Shown: positions 8,667-18,849 of the stretch, piece by piece
Position numbering within the stretch: position 1 is the first letter of the stretch
Layout: every line of letters begins with the position of its first letter
Origin: Solirubrobacter sp963837485
GTDB taxonomy: Bacteria > Actinomycetota > Thermoleophilia > Solirubrobacterales > Solirubrobacteraceae
DNA: 64,000 bases
Assembly (NCBI GenBank): GCA_963837485.1
Contig: CAWINP010000001.1
Coordinates: 310,001 to 374,000, forward strand
Reading direction: 5' to 3'
Translations under genes and position numbers: made by a program
Notes under the pieces: model-generated
Databases searched by the model: none
Told to the model about the DNA's origin: nothing
What the model saw: only the letters and a program-made list of their open reading frames with translations

Positions 8667-9384
8667 GGGCGCGCACAGTACCCATCCGGCCGTGCTGCTC
8701 GACGCGCTCGGCACACTGATCTCGTTTGAGCCGCCGGCCCCACGGCTGCGGCTGGCGCTGCGCGAGCGGCTTGGCGCCGACGTCTCGCAGGGGGCCGCCG
8801 AGGCGGCGATGCAGGCGGAGATCGCCTACTACCGGGAGCACCTGCACGAGGGCCGCGACGCCGCGTCGCTGGCCGACCTGCGCGCGCGTTGCGCGGCGGC
8901 GATGCGTCCGGCGCTGGGTCTCGACGTCCCCGTGGGCGCGCTGCTGGATGCGCTGCACTTCTTCGCCTACCCGGACGCCGCGCCGGCCCTGCGCGAGCTG
9001 CGCGCCGCCGGCCTGCGCACCGTCGTGGTCTCCAACTGGGACCACTCGCTGCACGAGCGCTTGCACGAGACCGGCCTCGCGCCGCTCGTCGACGGCGTGC
9101 TGGCGTCGGCCGAGGTGGGCGCCGCCAAGCCCGACCGCGCCATCTTCGCGGCCGCGCTGGAGCTGGCGGGGACGAGCGACGCGTGGCACGTGGGGGACAC
9201 CGTGGAGGCCGACGTCGAGGGCGCGCGGGCGGCGGGGCTGCGGCCGGTGCTGATCGTACGTAACGTCGTCCGAGGTCCGAGCTCGCGAGGACGGAGGCCG
9301 AAACCGGTGTCTCTGCAGGCGCCGCCCGGTGTGCCGGTGATCGAAACGCTCAGCGGCCTCTTACCCTTGGTGTCCCCCCGATGA
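8665..9384 (+). CDS. HAD-superfamily hydrolase
   Basis: Predicted phosphatase or dehalogenase-like hydrolase of about 239 residues. Motif I is LLDALGTLISF: the nucleophilic Asp is present, but the Asp two residues later is Leu, a pattern seen in haloacid-dehalogenase-type rather than phosphatase-type members. Motif II is VVVSNWD, motif III the Lys in GAAKPDRAIF, motif IV HVGDTVEADVEGA. Between the last core strand (VLIVRN) and the C-terminal helix there is an Arg/Pro-rich insert, residues about 200-222, that resembles repeat-derived sequence. GTG 8692 is an alternative start that avoids the overlap with mscS. Its stop overlaps the next ATG (ATGA). Confidence 0.85.
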   Translation: MGAHSTHPAVLLDALGTLISFEPPAPRLRLALRERLGADVSQGAAEAAMQAEIAYYREHLHEGRDAASLADLRARCAAAMRPALGLDVPVGALLDALHFFAYPDAAPALRELRAAGLRTVVVSNWDHSLHERLHETGLAPLVDGVLASAEVGAAKPDRAIFAAALELAGTSDAWHVGDTVEADVEGARAAGLRPVLIVRNVVRGPSSRGRRPKPVSLQAPPGVPVIETLSGLLPLVSPR

Positions 9385-10259
9385 CGAGCCACGAGTTCCT
9401 TCCGCCGCGGCCTGAGCTGCCGGACGGCATGGCGGCGCCGGTCCCGGCTCCGCCGCCGGACCCGCCCGCCGAGCCGCGCGCGATCCCGCTGTGGGCCCCG
9501 TTCGCGGTGATGGGGATCGTCTTCGTGGTGATCGGGGCGTTCTCGGCCGCGGTGCTCGGGATCGCGCACGCCATGGACCCGTCGATCGAGCTCTCGGATC
9601 CGCCGGACTCGCTCACGATCGTGCTGACCTTCGTGCAGGACGCCGGGCTCGTGCTGGCCGCGGTGCTCACGTTCAAGATCGTCTTCGGGCGCGTGACGCC
9701 GGGCGATCTCGGGCTGCGGCGGGTCAGCCACTGGGGCCACGCACTGAAGATGATGGTTGCGCTCTACGTGGCGTTCTGGATCGCCGCGCTCGTGCTCGAG
9801 CTGATCTTCGGCAAGCCGCCCGAGCAGGAGCTGGTGACCGAGCTCAAGGCCCAGCAGTCGTTCGCGATCCTCGCCGGCTACGCCGTCCTTACGTGCCTCG
9901 TCGCGCCCGTGTGCGAGGAGATCTTCTTCCGCGGCTTCGTCTTCGCGACGTTCGCGCGCAAGCTCGGTCCAGGCTGGGGCGCCGTGCTCGCCGGAGGCAT
10001 CTTCGGGCTCATCCACGCGCCCAATCCCGTGCTCGGATTGATCGCGCTCGCGGTGCTCGGAGTCGCCCTCTGCCTCCTCTACTGGACCACGCAGTCCATT
10101 ATTCCGTGCATGGCCCTCCATGCGCTCAACAATTCGATCTCCTTCGGCGTCACGAAATCGCTCGGCGCCGGGGTCTTTCTCGCGCTCGTGATCGGCAGCG
10201 TCGGCCTCGTCGTCGCCGTCGCCACCGCGGTCTCCTCGCGCGCGGCGGTGACTGCATGA
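9381..10259 (+). CDS. CPBP-family intramembrane metalloprotease (CAAX protease-like)
   Basis: Polytopic membrane protein of 292 residues, with about eight hydrophobic segments after a Pro-rich N-terminus. It carries the ABI/CPBP motifs: EExxxR in APVCEEIFFRGF, the first His in GIFGLIHAPNP and the HxxxN motif in MALHALNNSISF. Active members cleave within the membrane; bacterial substrates are mostly unknown. Both ends overlap the neighbouring genes by ATGA, so the HAD hydrolase, this protease and the L,D-transpeptidase form a tightly coupled operon. Confidence 0.9.
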   Translation: MTSHEFLPPRPELPDGMAAPVPAPPPDPPAEPRAIPLWAPFAVMGIVFVVIGAFSAAVLGIAHAMDPSIELSDPPDSLTIVLTFVQDAGLVLAAVLTFKIVFGRVTPGDLGLRRVSHWGHALKMMVALYVAFWIAALVLELIFGKPPEQELVTELKAQQSFAILAGYAVLTCLVAPVCEEIFFRGFVFATFARKLGPGWGAVLAGGIFGLIHAPNPVLGLIALAVLGVALCLLYWTTQSIIPCMALHALNNSISFGVTKSLGAGVFLALVIGSVGLVVAVATAVSSRAAVTA

Positions 10260-11224
10260 GAGCCGCGGGGGCGGTTGCCCTCGCGTTGCTCGTACTGCCA
10301 TCGACCGCCGCGGCCCAGACGCCGCCGGCGCCCACTCCCACGCCGGCGCCTCCGGCGACCGGCGCGCTCACCAGTTCGGCGCCTGACCTGCCGATCGCCG
10401 GCACGGCGCTGACCGGCCGCGCGTTCACGGTCCGCGTCGTGCTCAAGCCCTACGTCGCGGGCGAGAAGGTCACCGTCCGCGTCTACCGCGGCAAGCGCAA
10501 GATCGCAGTCAAGGCGCTCGCGCCGAAGCCCGTCGCCGGCAATGCCGCCGGCGTGGCGACGCTGAAGGTCGCCTCCGGCAAGCCCGGCAAGCTCCGGATC
10601 ACCGCGTCGCACCGGGCCACGCCCGGGCTCGCCACCACCGTGGCGAAGACGCTGCGCGTCAACGCGCTCAAGCCGTACGCGTCAGCCGGCGCGCGCGGCC
10701 CGCTGGTGCGGCTGCTGCAGGCCAAGCTCGACCGGCTGCGCTACGCCGTCCCGCGCAGCGGCGTGTTCGACGCCGGCACCGCCAACGCGGTGATGGCGTA
10801 CCGAAAGGTGACCGGGATGGCGCGGACCACGATCGCGTCCGAGCAGGTCTTCTCGGGCCTGCTCAAGGGTCGCGGCGCCTTCAAGGTCCGCCACCCCGGG
10901 GACGGCCATCACGTGGAGGCGCGCCTGGACAAGCAGATCCTTGCCCTGATCGACGGCGGCAAGGTCGTCCGGATCTACCACATCTCGTCCGGCAAGCCGT
11001 CGACGCCGACCGTCCGCGGGCGCTTCAACGTCTACCTGAAGACGCCGGGGACCAACGCGAAGGGCATGGTCGACTCGAACTACTTCATCCGCGGCTACGC
11101 CATCCACGGCTACGCCTCGGTGCCGCCGTACAACGCCAGCCACGGTTGCCTGCGCGTCCCGATCATGAACGCGCGGACGATCTACAACTGGCTTCGCATC
11201 GGCGACGTGGTCTGGGTCGAGTAA
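10256..11224 (+). CDS. Secreted L,D-transpeptidase with peptidoglycan-binding domain
   Basis: Cell-wall enzyme forming 3-3 cross-links or attaching proteins to peptidoglycan. The 322-residue product has a signal peptide (AGAVALALLVLPSTAAAQ), a Pro/Thr linker, a beta-rich domain, a PG_binding_1 domain at about residues 142-186 (GPLVRLLQAKLDRLRY), and a YkuD catalytic domain with the His of HGYASVPPYN and the SHGCLRVP motif containing the catalytic Cys. The start overlaps the CPBP protease stop by ATGA. The 3' end overlaps the convergent ligase gene by 43 nt. Confidence 0.93.
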   Translation: MRAAGAVALALLVLPSTAAAQTPPAPTPTPAPPATGALTSSAPDLPIAGTALTGRAFTVRVVLKPYVAGEKVTVRVYRGKRKIAVKALAPKPVAGNAAGVATLKVASGKPGKLRITASHRATPGLATTVAKTLRVNALKPYASAGARGPLVRLLQAKLDRLRYAVPRSGVFDAGTANAVMAYRKVTGMARTTIASEQVFSGLLKGRGAFKVRHPGDGHHVEARLDKQILALIDGGKVVRIYHISSGKPSTPTVRGRFNVYLKTPGTNAKGMVDSNYFIRGYAIHGYASVPPYNASHGCLRVPIMNARTIYNWLRIGDVVWVE

Positions 11225-12297
11225 GGACTCGTCTCCTCGGCGAGGCGGGAGAGGACGCCGTCCATCCCGCCGGCGGCGTGGGCCTTGCGCATGCGGTCCG
11301 CGCCGCCGCCCTCGCGGAGGATGCGGTCGATCTCCTCGAGCGCGTCCTCGGCGTCGAGCTCGCGCGCGTAGGGGCGCGCGATCGCCAGCGCGTCGCCGGC
11401 GAACTCCCGCATCGGCGTGAGCCGGCCGCGCCACCAGACCGTCGCGTCGAGCCCGTCGCGGCCGGCCCGGAAGGAGGACTCCATCAGCGCCTCGCTCGGC
11501 GGCGACTCCTCCTCATGGCCGTCGGCGCAGGCGACCGCGAGCGCGTGGATGAGCGCGGCGATGCCGCCGACTGTCTCGAGCCGGCTCTGCGCGTCCATCG
11601 CGCGGACCTCGACGGTGCCGAGCTTCGGCGTCGGCCGCAGGTCCCACCAGAGGTACGTGTAGTCGGGCAGGTCGCCGGTGCGCAGGCACCAGGCGACGAT
11701 GTCCTCGTAGTGCTCCCAGCCCGCGAACGTGGGCGGGATCACCGACCGCGGGAAGCCGCGGAAGACGACCGAGCGCGCCGACGCGAAGCCGGAGTCGATC
11801 CCGTGCCAGTAGGGCGAGTTGGCGGCCAGCGCCTGGAGCAGCGGCAGGAACGCGCGCAGCCGGTTGCAGACGTCGATCGCGGTCTCGGCGTCGGGCATGC
11901 CCACGTGCACGTGCAGCGCCGCGGTCGGCGTGCGCTCGACGAGCCCGCGCATCGATTCGCGGATCGCCTGCGTGCGCGCCGTCGGCGCATGCCCGACGTC
12001 GCCGAACGCGGCGTTCGGGTGCAGGCCGGCGCCGATCGGCGTCGCCCCGGCCTCGCGCAGCGCCTCGCGCAAGGCGCCCAGAGTCTCCATCCCCTCAGGT
12101 ACGTTGCGCACCACCGGGGTCGAGCACTCGATGAGAGAGCCGTACAGCTCGTGCTTGACGTCGCCGGTGCGCGGGTCGACACGATCGATGATCTCGCTCG
12201 CCACGTTCGCGAGCTCGAGCGTCTGGGGGTCGACGAGCAGCAGCTCCTCCTCGACGCCCAACGCGAAGTCGGCCTCTCGGCCGAAGGCGAGGTCCAC
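11182..12297 (-). CDS. Carboxylate-amine / glutamate-cysteine ligase, YbdK type (GCS2)
   Basis: ATP-dependent ligase of the GCS2 family, about 371 residues. The N-terminal block DFALGVEEELLLVDPQTLEL, the pair LHVHVGMPD and the segment WWDLRPTPKLGTVEVRAMD are characteristic. Members have weak gamma-glutamylcysteine ligase activity in vitro; in actinobacteria without glutathione the true substrate is uncertain. GTG 12297 is chosen as start; a TTG at 12324 would add nine residues encoded by a repeat unit. The last 14 codons lie antisense to the L,D-transpeptidase 3' end. Confidence 0.9.
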   Translation of the reverse strand: MDLAFGREADFALGVEEELLLVDPQTLELANVASEIIDRVDPRTGDVKHELYGSLIECSTPVVRNVPEGMETLGALREALREAGATPIGAGLHPNAAFGDVGHAPTARTQAIRESMRGLVERTPTAALHVHVGMPDAETAIDVCNRLRAFLPLLQALAANSPYWHGIDSGFASARSVVFRGFPRSVIPPTFAGWEHYEDIVAWCLRTGDLPDYTYLWWDLRPTPKLGTVEVRAMDAQSRLETVGGIAALIHALAVACADGHEEESPPSEALMESSFRAGRDGLDATVWWRGRLTPMREFAGDALAIARPYARELDAEDALEEIDRILREGGGADRMRKAHAAGGMDGVLSRLAEETSPYSTQTTSPMRSQL

Positions 12298-12314
12298 GCG
12301 CGTATCGTCGCACG

Positions 12315-12461
12315 GAGGGAGCAAGGCCGGTTAGGGCCATGGGCGATTTCGAAACGCGACGGCCGGCGACCGGAGGGCGAAAGGCGTGTCGACGAGGGAG
12401 CAAGGCCGGTTAGGGCCGTGGGCGATTTCGAAACGCGACGGCCGGCGACCGGAGGGCGAAA
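12315..12461. repeat. Tandem repeat, two 68-bp copies (repeat family 2)
   Basis: Two copies of a 68-bp sequence at 12315-12382 and 12394-12461 (period 79 bp) differ at a single base. Each contains GGCGATTTCGAAACGCGACG followed by GCCGGCGACCGGAGGGCGAA. They fill the gap between the divergent ligase and pyrE genes, so they overlay the promoter region. A partial relative in inverted orientation occurs at 40190-40222. No target-site duplication or transposase is visible. Confidence 0.9.
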
Positions 12462-12492
12462 CCTGTCTTCTCCTCTCAATAGGGTGCCCCTG

Positions 12493-13059
12493 ATGTCGGC
12501 TTCCGACACCCTCATAGAAGCGTTGCGCCGGCACGCGCTGATCATCGGCGACGTCACGCTCACGTCCGGCGCCACCGCCCAGTACTACGTCGACGCCAAG
12601 CGCGCCATCCTGCTGCCCGACGGCTTCGCCGCGCTCGCCGAGCTGGTGGCCGGATTCGCGCGCCAGTGGGAGGCCACGGCGGTCGGCGGGCTCACGCTGG
12701 GGGCCGACGCGCCCGCGTGCGCGGCGCTCGCCGGCGGCGCGGACGTGAAGGCGTTCTTCGTTCGCAAGCAGACGAAGGAGCACGGCCTCCAGCGGCGGAT
12801 CGAGGGCCCTCCGCTGGTCCCGGGCGAGCGCTGCCTGATCGTGGAGGACGTGGTCACGACCGGCGGGTCGACGGTGCAGGCGATCGAGGCGGTCAAGGCG
12901 GAGGGCCACGACGTGGTGGGAGTCGTCACGGTGCTCGACCGGCTGGCCGGGGGCGCCGAGGCCATCGCACGGGCCAGCGGCAACGCCCCGTATCAAGCTC
13001 TGGCCACGATCGACGATGTCTATCCTGACCGGCCCGACCGGCAGGAAGAGCCCTCGTAG
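12493..13059 (+). CDS. pyrE: Orotate phosphoribosyltransferase
   Basis: PyrE converts orotate and PRPP to orotidine 5'-phosphate in pyrimidine synthesis. The 188-residue protein contains the orotate-side motif TLTSGATAQYYVDAKRAI, the flexible-loop region FFVRKQTKEHG and the PRPP-binding motif CLIVEDVVTTGGST. ATG 12493 gives MSASDTLIEALRRHAL, the expected N-terminus. The final three codons and the TAG stop (13050-13059) lie inside the downstream tRNA-Arg gene, so the mRNA must be processed or terminated around the tRNA. Confidence 0.95.
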   Translation: MSASDTLIEALRRHALIIGDVTLTSGATAQYYVDAKRAILLPDGFAALAELVAGFARQWEATAVGGLTLGADAPACAALAGGADVKAFFVRKQTKEHGLQRRIEGPPLVPGERCLIVEDVVTTGGSTVQAIEAVKAEGHDVVGVVTVLDRLAGGAEAIARASGNAPYQALATIDDVYPDRPDRQEEPS

Positions 13060-13121
13060 CTCAATGGATAGAGCACGCGCCTCCTAAGCGCGGGATGCAG
13101 GTTCGATTCCTGCCGGGGGCA
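13050..13121 (+). tRNA. tRNA-Arg (anticodon CCT)
   Basis: A 72-nt cloverleaf: acceptor stem GCCCTCG paired with CGGGGGC (one T-G pair), D-arm GCTCAATGGATAGAGC, anticodon stem CGCGC/GCGCG around loop CTCCTAA giving anticodon CCT (codon AGG), and T-arm GCAGG-TTCGATT-CCTGC. The discriminator base is A; CCA is not encoded. It overlaps the last 10 nt of pyrE. Confidence 0.97.
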
Positions 13122-13124
13122 TTT

Positions 13125-13153
13125 GCGACGCTCGCCCCGGGGGGCGAGGTCGC
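13125..13153 (+). terminator. GC-rich hairpin after tRNA-Arg
   Basis: A long inverted repeat, GCGACGCTCGCC then a short loop then GGCGAGGTCGC, begins 4 nt after the tRNA. It has no T-tract, so it may be a processing or factor-assisted termination structure. Just downstream, GGGAGTTC (13155-13162) and GAACTCCC (13195-13202) are a perfect 8-bp inverted pair in the transporter leader. Confidence 0.55.
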
Positions 13154-13269
13154 AGGGAGTTCGACAAGCGGTTCTGCAGGGCATCTTGGCAAGTGAACTC
13201 CCAGGTGGCTTGCGGCGAAGTAGTAGGTTTTTCTCGCAGTTGGGGAACTTGGGCCGAGGAGGCCTCTGA

Positions 13270-14265
13270 ATGAGCACGGGAACAGGCGCCAGCGATCTGC
13301 TGCACGCCGAAGACACAGCGATCGATCAGATCGTCTCGGGCAAGTCGCCCGTTGCGGCGCGGTCGCCGATGCAGCTGTTCTGGCGCCGCTTCAAGAAAGA
13401 CAAGGTCGCGCTCGGCGCCGGCACCTTCATCGTCGTCCTGATCGCCTCCGCGATCCTCGCCGAGCCGATCCGCAAGCTCGTCGGCGCGCCGCCGCCGAAC
13501 CTGCAGCAGACGACCGCGCTCGACAGCTTCGGCCTCCCAACCGGGCCGAGCTCCGATCACATCTTCGGTGTCGACCAGATCGGGCGCGACGTGTTCTCGC
13601 GCACGCTGGCCGGCGCCCAGGTCTCGCTGATCGTGGCGTTCGTCGGCACCGGGCTGTCGGTGCTGTTCGGCGTGACGCTGGGCATGGTCGCCGGCTACTT
13701 CCGGGGCTGGACCGACACGCTGATCTCGCGCTCGGTCGACGTGCTGCTCGCGTTCCCGGTGCTGCTGCTCGGCCTCGGCCTCGCGTCGGCGTGCTCGGGC
13801 AAGGACGGCTGCCTCGGCGGGCGCCTGCAGCCCGGCCTCGGCGTCGTGGTCGTGATCATCGTCGTGGCGAACACGCCGTACGTGGCCCGCATCATCCGCG
13901 GCCAGGTGCTCTCGCTGCGCGAGAAGGAGTTCGTCGAGGCGGCGAGGTCGCTCGGCGCGCCCAACCGCCGGATCATCTTCCGCGAGATCCTCCCGAACCT
14001 CGTGGCGCCGATCATCGTCTACACGACGCTGTTCATCCCCGCCAACATCCTGCTCGAGGCGGCGCTGTCGTTCCTCGGCGTCGGCGTCCAGCCCCCGAAG
14101 TCCTCGTGGGGCAAGATGCTCGCCGACGCCACCCAGATCTTCAATACGGCGTGGTGGTACATGCTCGCCCCGGGCCTGGCCCTGCTGCTGACGGTGCTCG
14201 CCTTCAACCTCGTCGGCGACGGCATGCAGGACGCGCTGAACCCGAAGGGCACCAAGTCGAGGTAA
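13270..14265 (+). CDS. Peptide ABC transporter permease, DppC/OppC type
   Basis: Inner-membrane subunit of an oligopeptide importer, 331 residues. An N-terminal cytoplasmic stretch (MQLFWRRFKKDKVALGAG) precedes six membrane helices, and the ATPase-coupling EAA loop is EFVEAARSLGAPNRRIIFRE. The conserved GVDQIGRDVFSR block before helix 2 is typical of DppC. A good Shine-Dalgarno (GAGGAGG) lies 8 nt upstream of ATG 13270. The gene order here is C-B-D-F, whereas B-C-D-F is usual, and no substrate-binding protein gene is adjacent. Confidence 0.9.
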   Translation: MSTGTGASDLLHAEDTAIDQIVSGKSPVAARSPMQLFWRRFKKDKVALGAGTFIVVLIASAILAEPIRKLVGAPPPNLQQTTALDSFGLPTGPSSDHIFGVDQIGRDVFSRTLAGAQVSLIVAFVGTGLSVLFGVTLGMVAGYFRGWTDTLISRSVDVLLAFPVLLLGLGLASACSGKDGCLGGRLQPGLGVVVVIIVVANTPYVARIIRGQVLSLREKEFVEAARSLGAPNRRIIFREILPNLVAPIIVYTTLFIPANILLEAALSFLGVGVQPPKSSWGKMLADATQIFNTAWWYMLAPGLALLLTVLAFNLVGDGMQDALNPKGTKSR

Positions 14266-14268
14266 GCC

Positions 14269-15239
14269 ATGGCCGCCTACATCGCACGCCGGCTCGTCTG
14301 GGTCATCTTCCTGCTCTTCATGATCACGCTGATCACGTTCGTGATCTTCAGCGTGCTGCCGTCCGGCGACCCTGCCGTGCTGCGCGCCGGGCGCCAGCCG
14401 TCGCCCCAGCTGATCGAGTCGATCCGCCACCAGTTCGGGCTCGACAAGCCCAAGCCGGTGCAGTTCATCAACTACATCGGCGACATCCTGCCGTTCCTCG
14501 GGCACAACGGGTTCTACTTCGGGTTCAGCTACCAGAACCAGACCGAGGTGCTGCCGGAGATCCTCAACCGGCTGCCCAACACGATCTTCCTGACCGTCGG
14601 CGCGGTCATCCTGTGGCTGTCGATCGGGATCCCGATCGGCGTCGTCTCGGCCGTCAAGACCGGCAGCTGGCTCGACCGTCTGCTGATGACCGTCGCGCTG
14701 ATCTTCATCTCGGCGCCGGTGTACTTCCTCGGCCTCGTGGTGCTCTACCTGTTCGCCGACGACATCGGCAAGTTCCCGCTCCTGCCCGGCAACTCGGCCT
14801 ACTCCCAGGCGACGACGTTCTGGGACAAGGGAGAGGCGCTGATCATGCCGTGGTGCGTGCTCGCCGCCTCCTTCGCCGCGGTCTACGCCCGCTTCCTGCG
14901 CGGCAACCTGATCGACACGCTGCAGGAGGACTACATCCGCACGGCGCGGGCCAAGGGCGTGTCCGAGCGCCGGGTGCTGTTCCGGCACGGCGTGCGCGCG
15001 GCGATCACGCCGATCGTCACGCTGCTCGGCCTGGACATCGGCATCCTGCTCGGCGGCGCGATCCTCACGGAGACCGTCTTCAACATCCAGGGGATCGGCC
15101 GCTACGCCTACGACGCGATCACGAACTCCGACCTGCCGGTGATCCAGGGCACCGTGCTGTTCGGCGCGTTCTTCATCGTCACGATGTCGCTGATCGTCGA
15201 CATCCTGTACGCGTTCATCGACCCGCGGGTGCGTTACTG

Positions 15240-15240
<1 letters not shown>
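14269..15240 (+). CDS. Peptide ABC transporter permease, DppB/OppB type
   Basis: Second permease of the importer, 323 residues and six predicted membrane helices. N-terminal MAAYIARRLVWVIFLLFMIT and the PSGDP motif are typical of DppB; the EAA loop is DYIRTARAKGVSERRVLFRH and the C-terminus ends in FIDPRVRY as in the family. It starts 3 nt after dppC-like and its TGA overlaps the next ATG by one nucleotide (TGATG). Confidence 0.9.
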
Positions 15241-16303
<1,063 letters not shown>

Positions 16304-16304
<1 letters not shown>

Positions 16305-16362
16305 TGGCAAACGACCGGGTCGACACAGCCATTGGCGCTGTCACGCGCACGCGGAGCAGAGC

Positions 16363-16366
<4 letters not shown>
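16304..16366 (+). CDS. 20-residue bridge ORF between the two ATPase genes
   Basis: A 21-codon frame starts with an ATG overlapping the dppD-like TAA (TAATG) and stops with a TGA overlapping the dppF-like ATG (ATGA). The peptide begins MANDRVDTAIG and is polar. It exactly spans the 58-nt gap and would carry ribosomes from one ATPase gene to the next. Coding for a functional peptide is uncertain; a role in translational coupling is more likely. Confidence 0.45.
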
Positions 16367-17403
<1,037 letters not shown>

Positions 17404-17417
17404 GGCGTGCAGCACCT

Positions 17418-17438
17418 CCGCCCCGGGTGGGCGGGTTT
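17418..17438 (+). terminator. Rho-independent terminator candidate
   Basis: Perfect 6-bp stem CCGCCC/GGGCGG with a 5-nt loop followed by GTTT, 15 nt after the transporter stop codon and before the convergent dehydrogenase gene. It could serve both strands. Confidence 0.6.
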
Positions 17439-17456
17439 GGTGTCATCCGACCTCAA

Positions 17457-18182
17457 TCAACGCGCGGTCCAGCCGAGGTCCATCGTCACCGGCACGCCGG
17501 TGATGGCACGGCCGCCCGGGCCGGCCAGGAACGCGACCACGTTCGCGACCTCCTCCGGCTCGATCAGGCGCTTGATCGCGTGCGGGGCGAGGATGACGTC
17601 GTTGAGCGCATCCTCCTCGGAGATCTCGTGCGCCTTCGCCTGGTCGGGGATCTGGCGTTCGACCAGCGGCGTGCGGACGTAGCCGGGGCAGACCGCGCTG
17701 GCGGTGATCCCGTGTTCGGCGCCCTCGAGCGCGAGCGTCTTGACGAGGCCGAGCACTCCGTGCTTGGCTGAGACGTAGGCGGCCTTGTACGGGCTGGCGG
17801 CGAGCGCGTGCGCGGAGGCGATCGCGACGAAGCGGCCGTCGCCCGAGGCCTTGAGCGCCGGCCAGGCGTGCTTGGCGAGCAGGAACGGGCTGGTGAGCAG
17901 CAGCGCGACGATCGTGTCCCACCGGTCCTCGGGGAAGTCCTCGACCGGCGCGACGTGCTGGACACCGGCGTTGGCGACGACGACGTCGAGCCGGCCGAAG
18001 GCGTCGAGCGCGGCGTGCACGGCGCCGGCGTTGCCCTCCCGGGCCGTGAGGTCGGTGATGTACGCGGTCCCCGGCCCGGCGTTGAGGTCGGCCGCGAGCA
18101 CGTCGTAGCCGTCGGCCAGCAGGCGCTCGGCCACCGCGCGGCCGATGCCGCTCGCGGCGCCGGTGACGAGGGCGGCGGGCAT
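17457..18182 (-). CDS. Short-chain dehydrogenase (3-hydroxybutyrate dehydrogenase-like)
   Basis: NAD(P)-dependent Rossmann oxidoreductase of 241 residues. The cofactor motif is TGAASGIG (residues 7-14), NAG is present in VVVANAGVQ, and the catalytic Ser-Tyr-Lys set is in AIASAHALAASPYKAAYVSAKHG. The segment PHAIKRLIEPEEVANVVAFL resembles 3-hydroxybutyrate dehydrogenases, but substrate cannot be fixed from motifs. Convergent with the peptide transporter; 9 nt separate it from the upstream ArsR gene on the same strand. Confidence 0.85.
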   Translation of the reverse strand: MPAALVTGAASGIGRAVAERLLADGYDVLAADLNAGPGTAYITDLTAREGNAGAVHAALDAFGRLDVVVANAGVQHVAPVEDFPEDRWDTIVALLLTSPFLLAKHAWPALKASGDGRFVAIASAHALAASPYKAAYVSAKHGVLGLVKTLALEGAEHGITASAVCPGYVRTPLVERQIPDQAKAHEISEEDALNDVILAPHAIKRLIEPEEVANVVAFLAGPGGRAITGVPVTMDLGWTAR

Positions 18183-18191
18183 GCGAGGGAC

Positions 18192-18503
18192 CTACCCTCG
18201 CGCGCGCTCCGCCAGCCGCGAAAGCCGCCGGTCCCAGCTCGCGCCCACCTCGGCCATCCAGTCCATCGCGTCCGCGAGCGGCGCCGGCGTGAGCACGTAG
18301 TGCGTCTCGCGACCCTGGCGCCGCGGCTCCACGAGCCCCGCGCGCTGGAGCGCCGCGAGGTGCTTGGCGACCGCCTGGCGCGTGATCGGCAGCTCGCCGG
18401 CCAGCCGCGACGCGGTCAGGTCCGGGCGCTCGGACAGGGACCGCAGGACCTCCCTTCGCGTCGGGTCCGAAAGCGCGGTGAAGACGTCGTCTACGCCGGG
18501 CAC
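18192..18503 (-). CDS. ArsR-family winged-helix repressor
   Basis: A 103-residue transcription factor starting at GTG 18503 (MPGVDDVFTALSDPTRREVL). The DNA-reading helix is ITRQAVAKHLAALQRAGLV and the wing is RRQGRETHYVLT. No cysteine metal site is present, as in the ArsR subgroup encoded with SRPBCC proteins. It overlaps the SRPBCC gene by 13 nt. Two matching palindromes in the promoter region upstream are likely operators for autoregulation. Confidence 0.88.
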   Translation of the reverse strand: MPGVDDVFTALSDPTRREVLRSLSERPDLTASRLAGELPITRQAVAKHLAALQRAGLVEPRRQGRETHYVLTPAPLADAMDWMAEVGASWDRRLSRLAERARG

Positions 18504-18838
18504 AGCGCGGAGGCGGCGGAGAGCGCCATCAGGCGCGGCCCCCAGGTGATGGAGTCCGCGGCGAAGCGGTGCTCGGTGACCAGGAAGCGGGTGCCGGCGG
18601 GGTGGTCCTCGAGGATCCACTCGACGCGGGAGTCGCCCCAGCGGAACACGATCCGCTCGCCGTCGCTGACGTGCTCGACGACGCCCTCGCGCTCGTCGAC
18701 TCGCAGCGGCGCGTCGACCTCGGGCTCGAACTCGACCTCTTCGCCGAGCCACTCCTCGAGCTCGGACGGCTCGGTGATCAGCTCCCAGGCGCGCTCGCGG
18801 GGGACGGGGAGGACGATCTCACGGTTCACGACGGGCAT
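18491..18838 (-). CDS. SRPBCC (AHSA1-like) ligand-binding protein
   Basis: A 115-residue helix-grip protein of the Bet v1/AHSA1 type (REIVLPVPRERAWELITEP at the start, WGDSRVEWILEDHPAGTRF in the sheet). Such proteins bind hydrophobic ligands and are often paired with ArsR regulators in actinobacteria and proteobacteria. ATG 18838 is preferred over TTG 18853 because GGAG lies 8 nt upstream. It is the first gene of the pair. Confidence 0.85.
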   Translation of the reverse strand: MPVVNREIVLPVPRERAWELITEPSELEEWLGEEVEFEPEVDAPLRVDEREGVVEHVSDGERIVFRWGDSRVEWILEDHPAGTRFLVTEHRFAADSITWGPRLMALSAASALCPA

Positions 18839-18849
18839 CGGCGGCTCCT

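Noticed and set aside
13020..13316. Minus-strand ORF containing RQESNLHPALRRR
   Set aside because: It is antisense to the tRNA-Arg gene; this peptide pattern is a well-known spurious translation of tRNA-Arg flanks.
18192..18752. Longer 186-residue reading of the ArsR frame
   Set aside because: The upstream part is antisense-phase translation of the SRPBCC gene; GTG 18503 gives a standard ArsR length.
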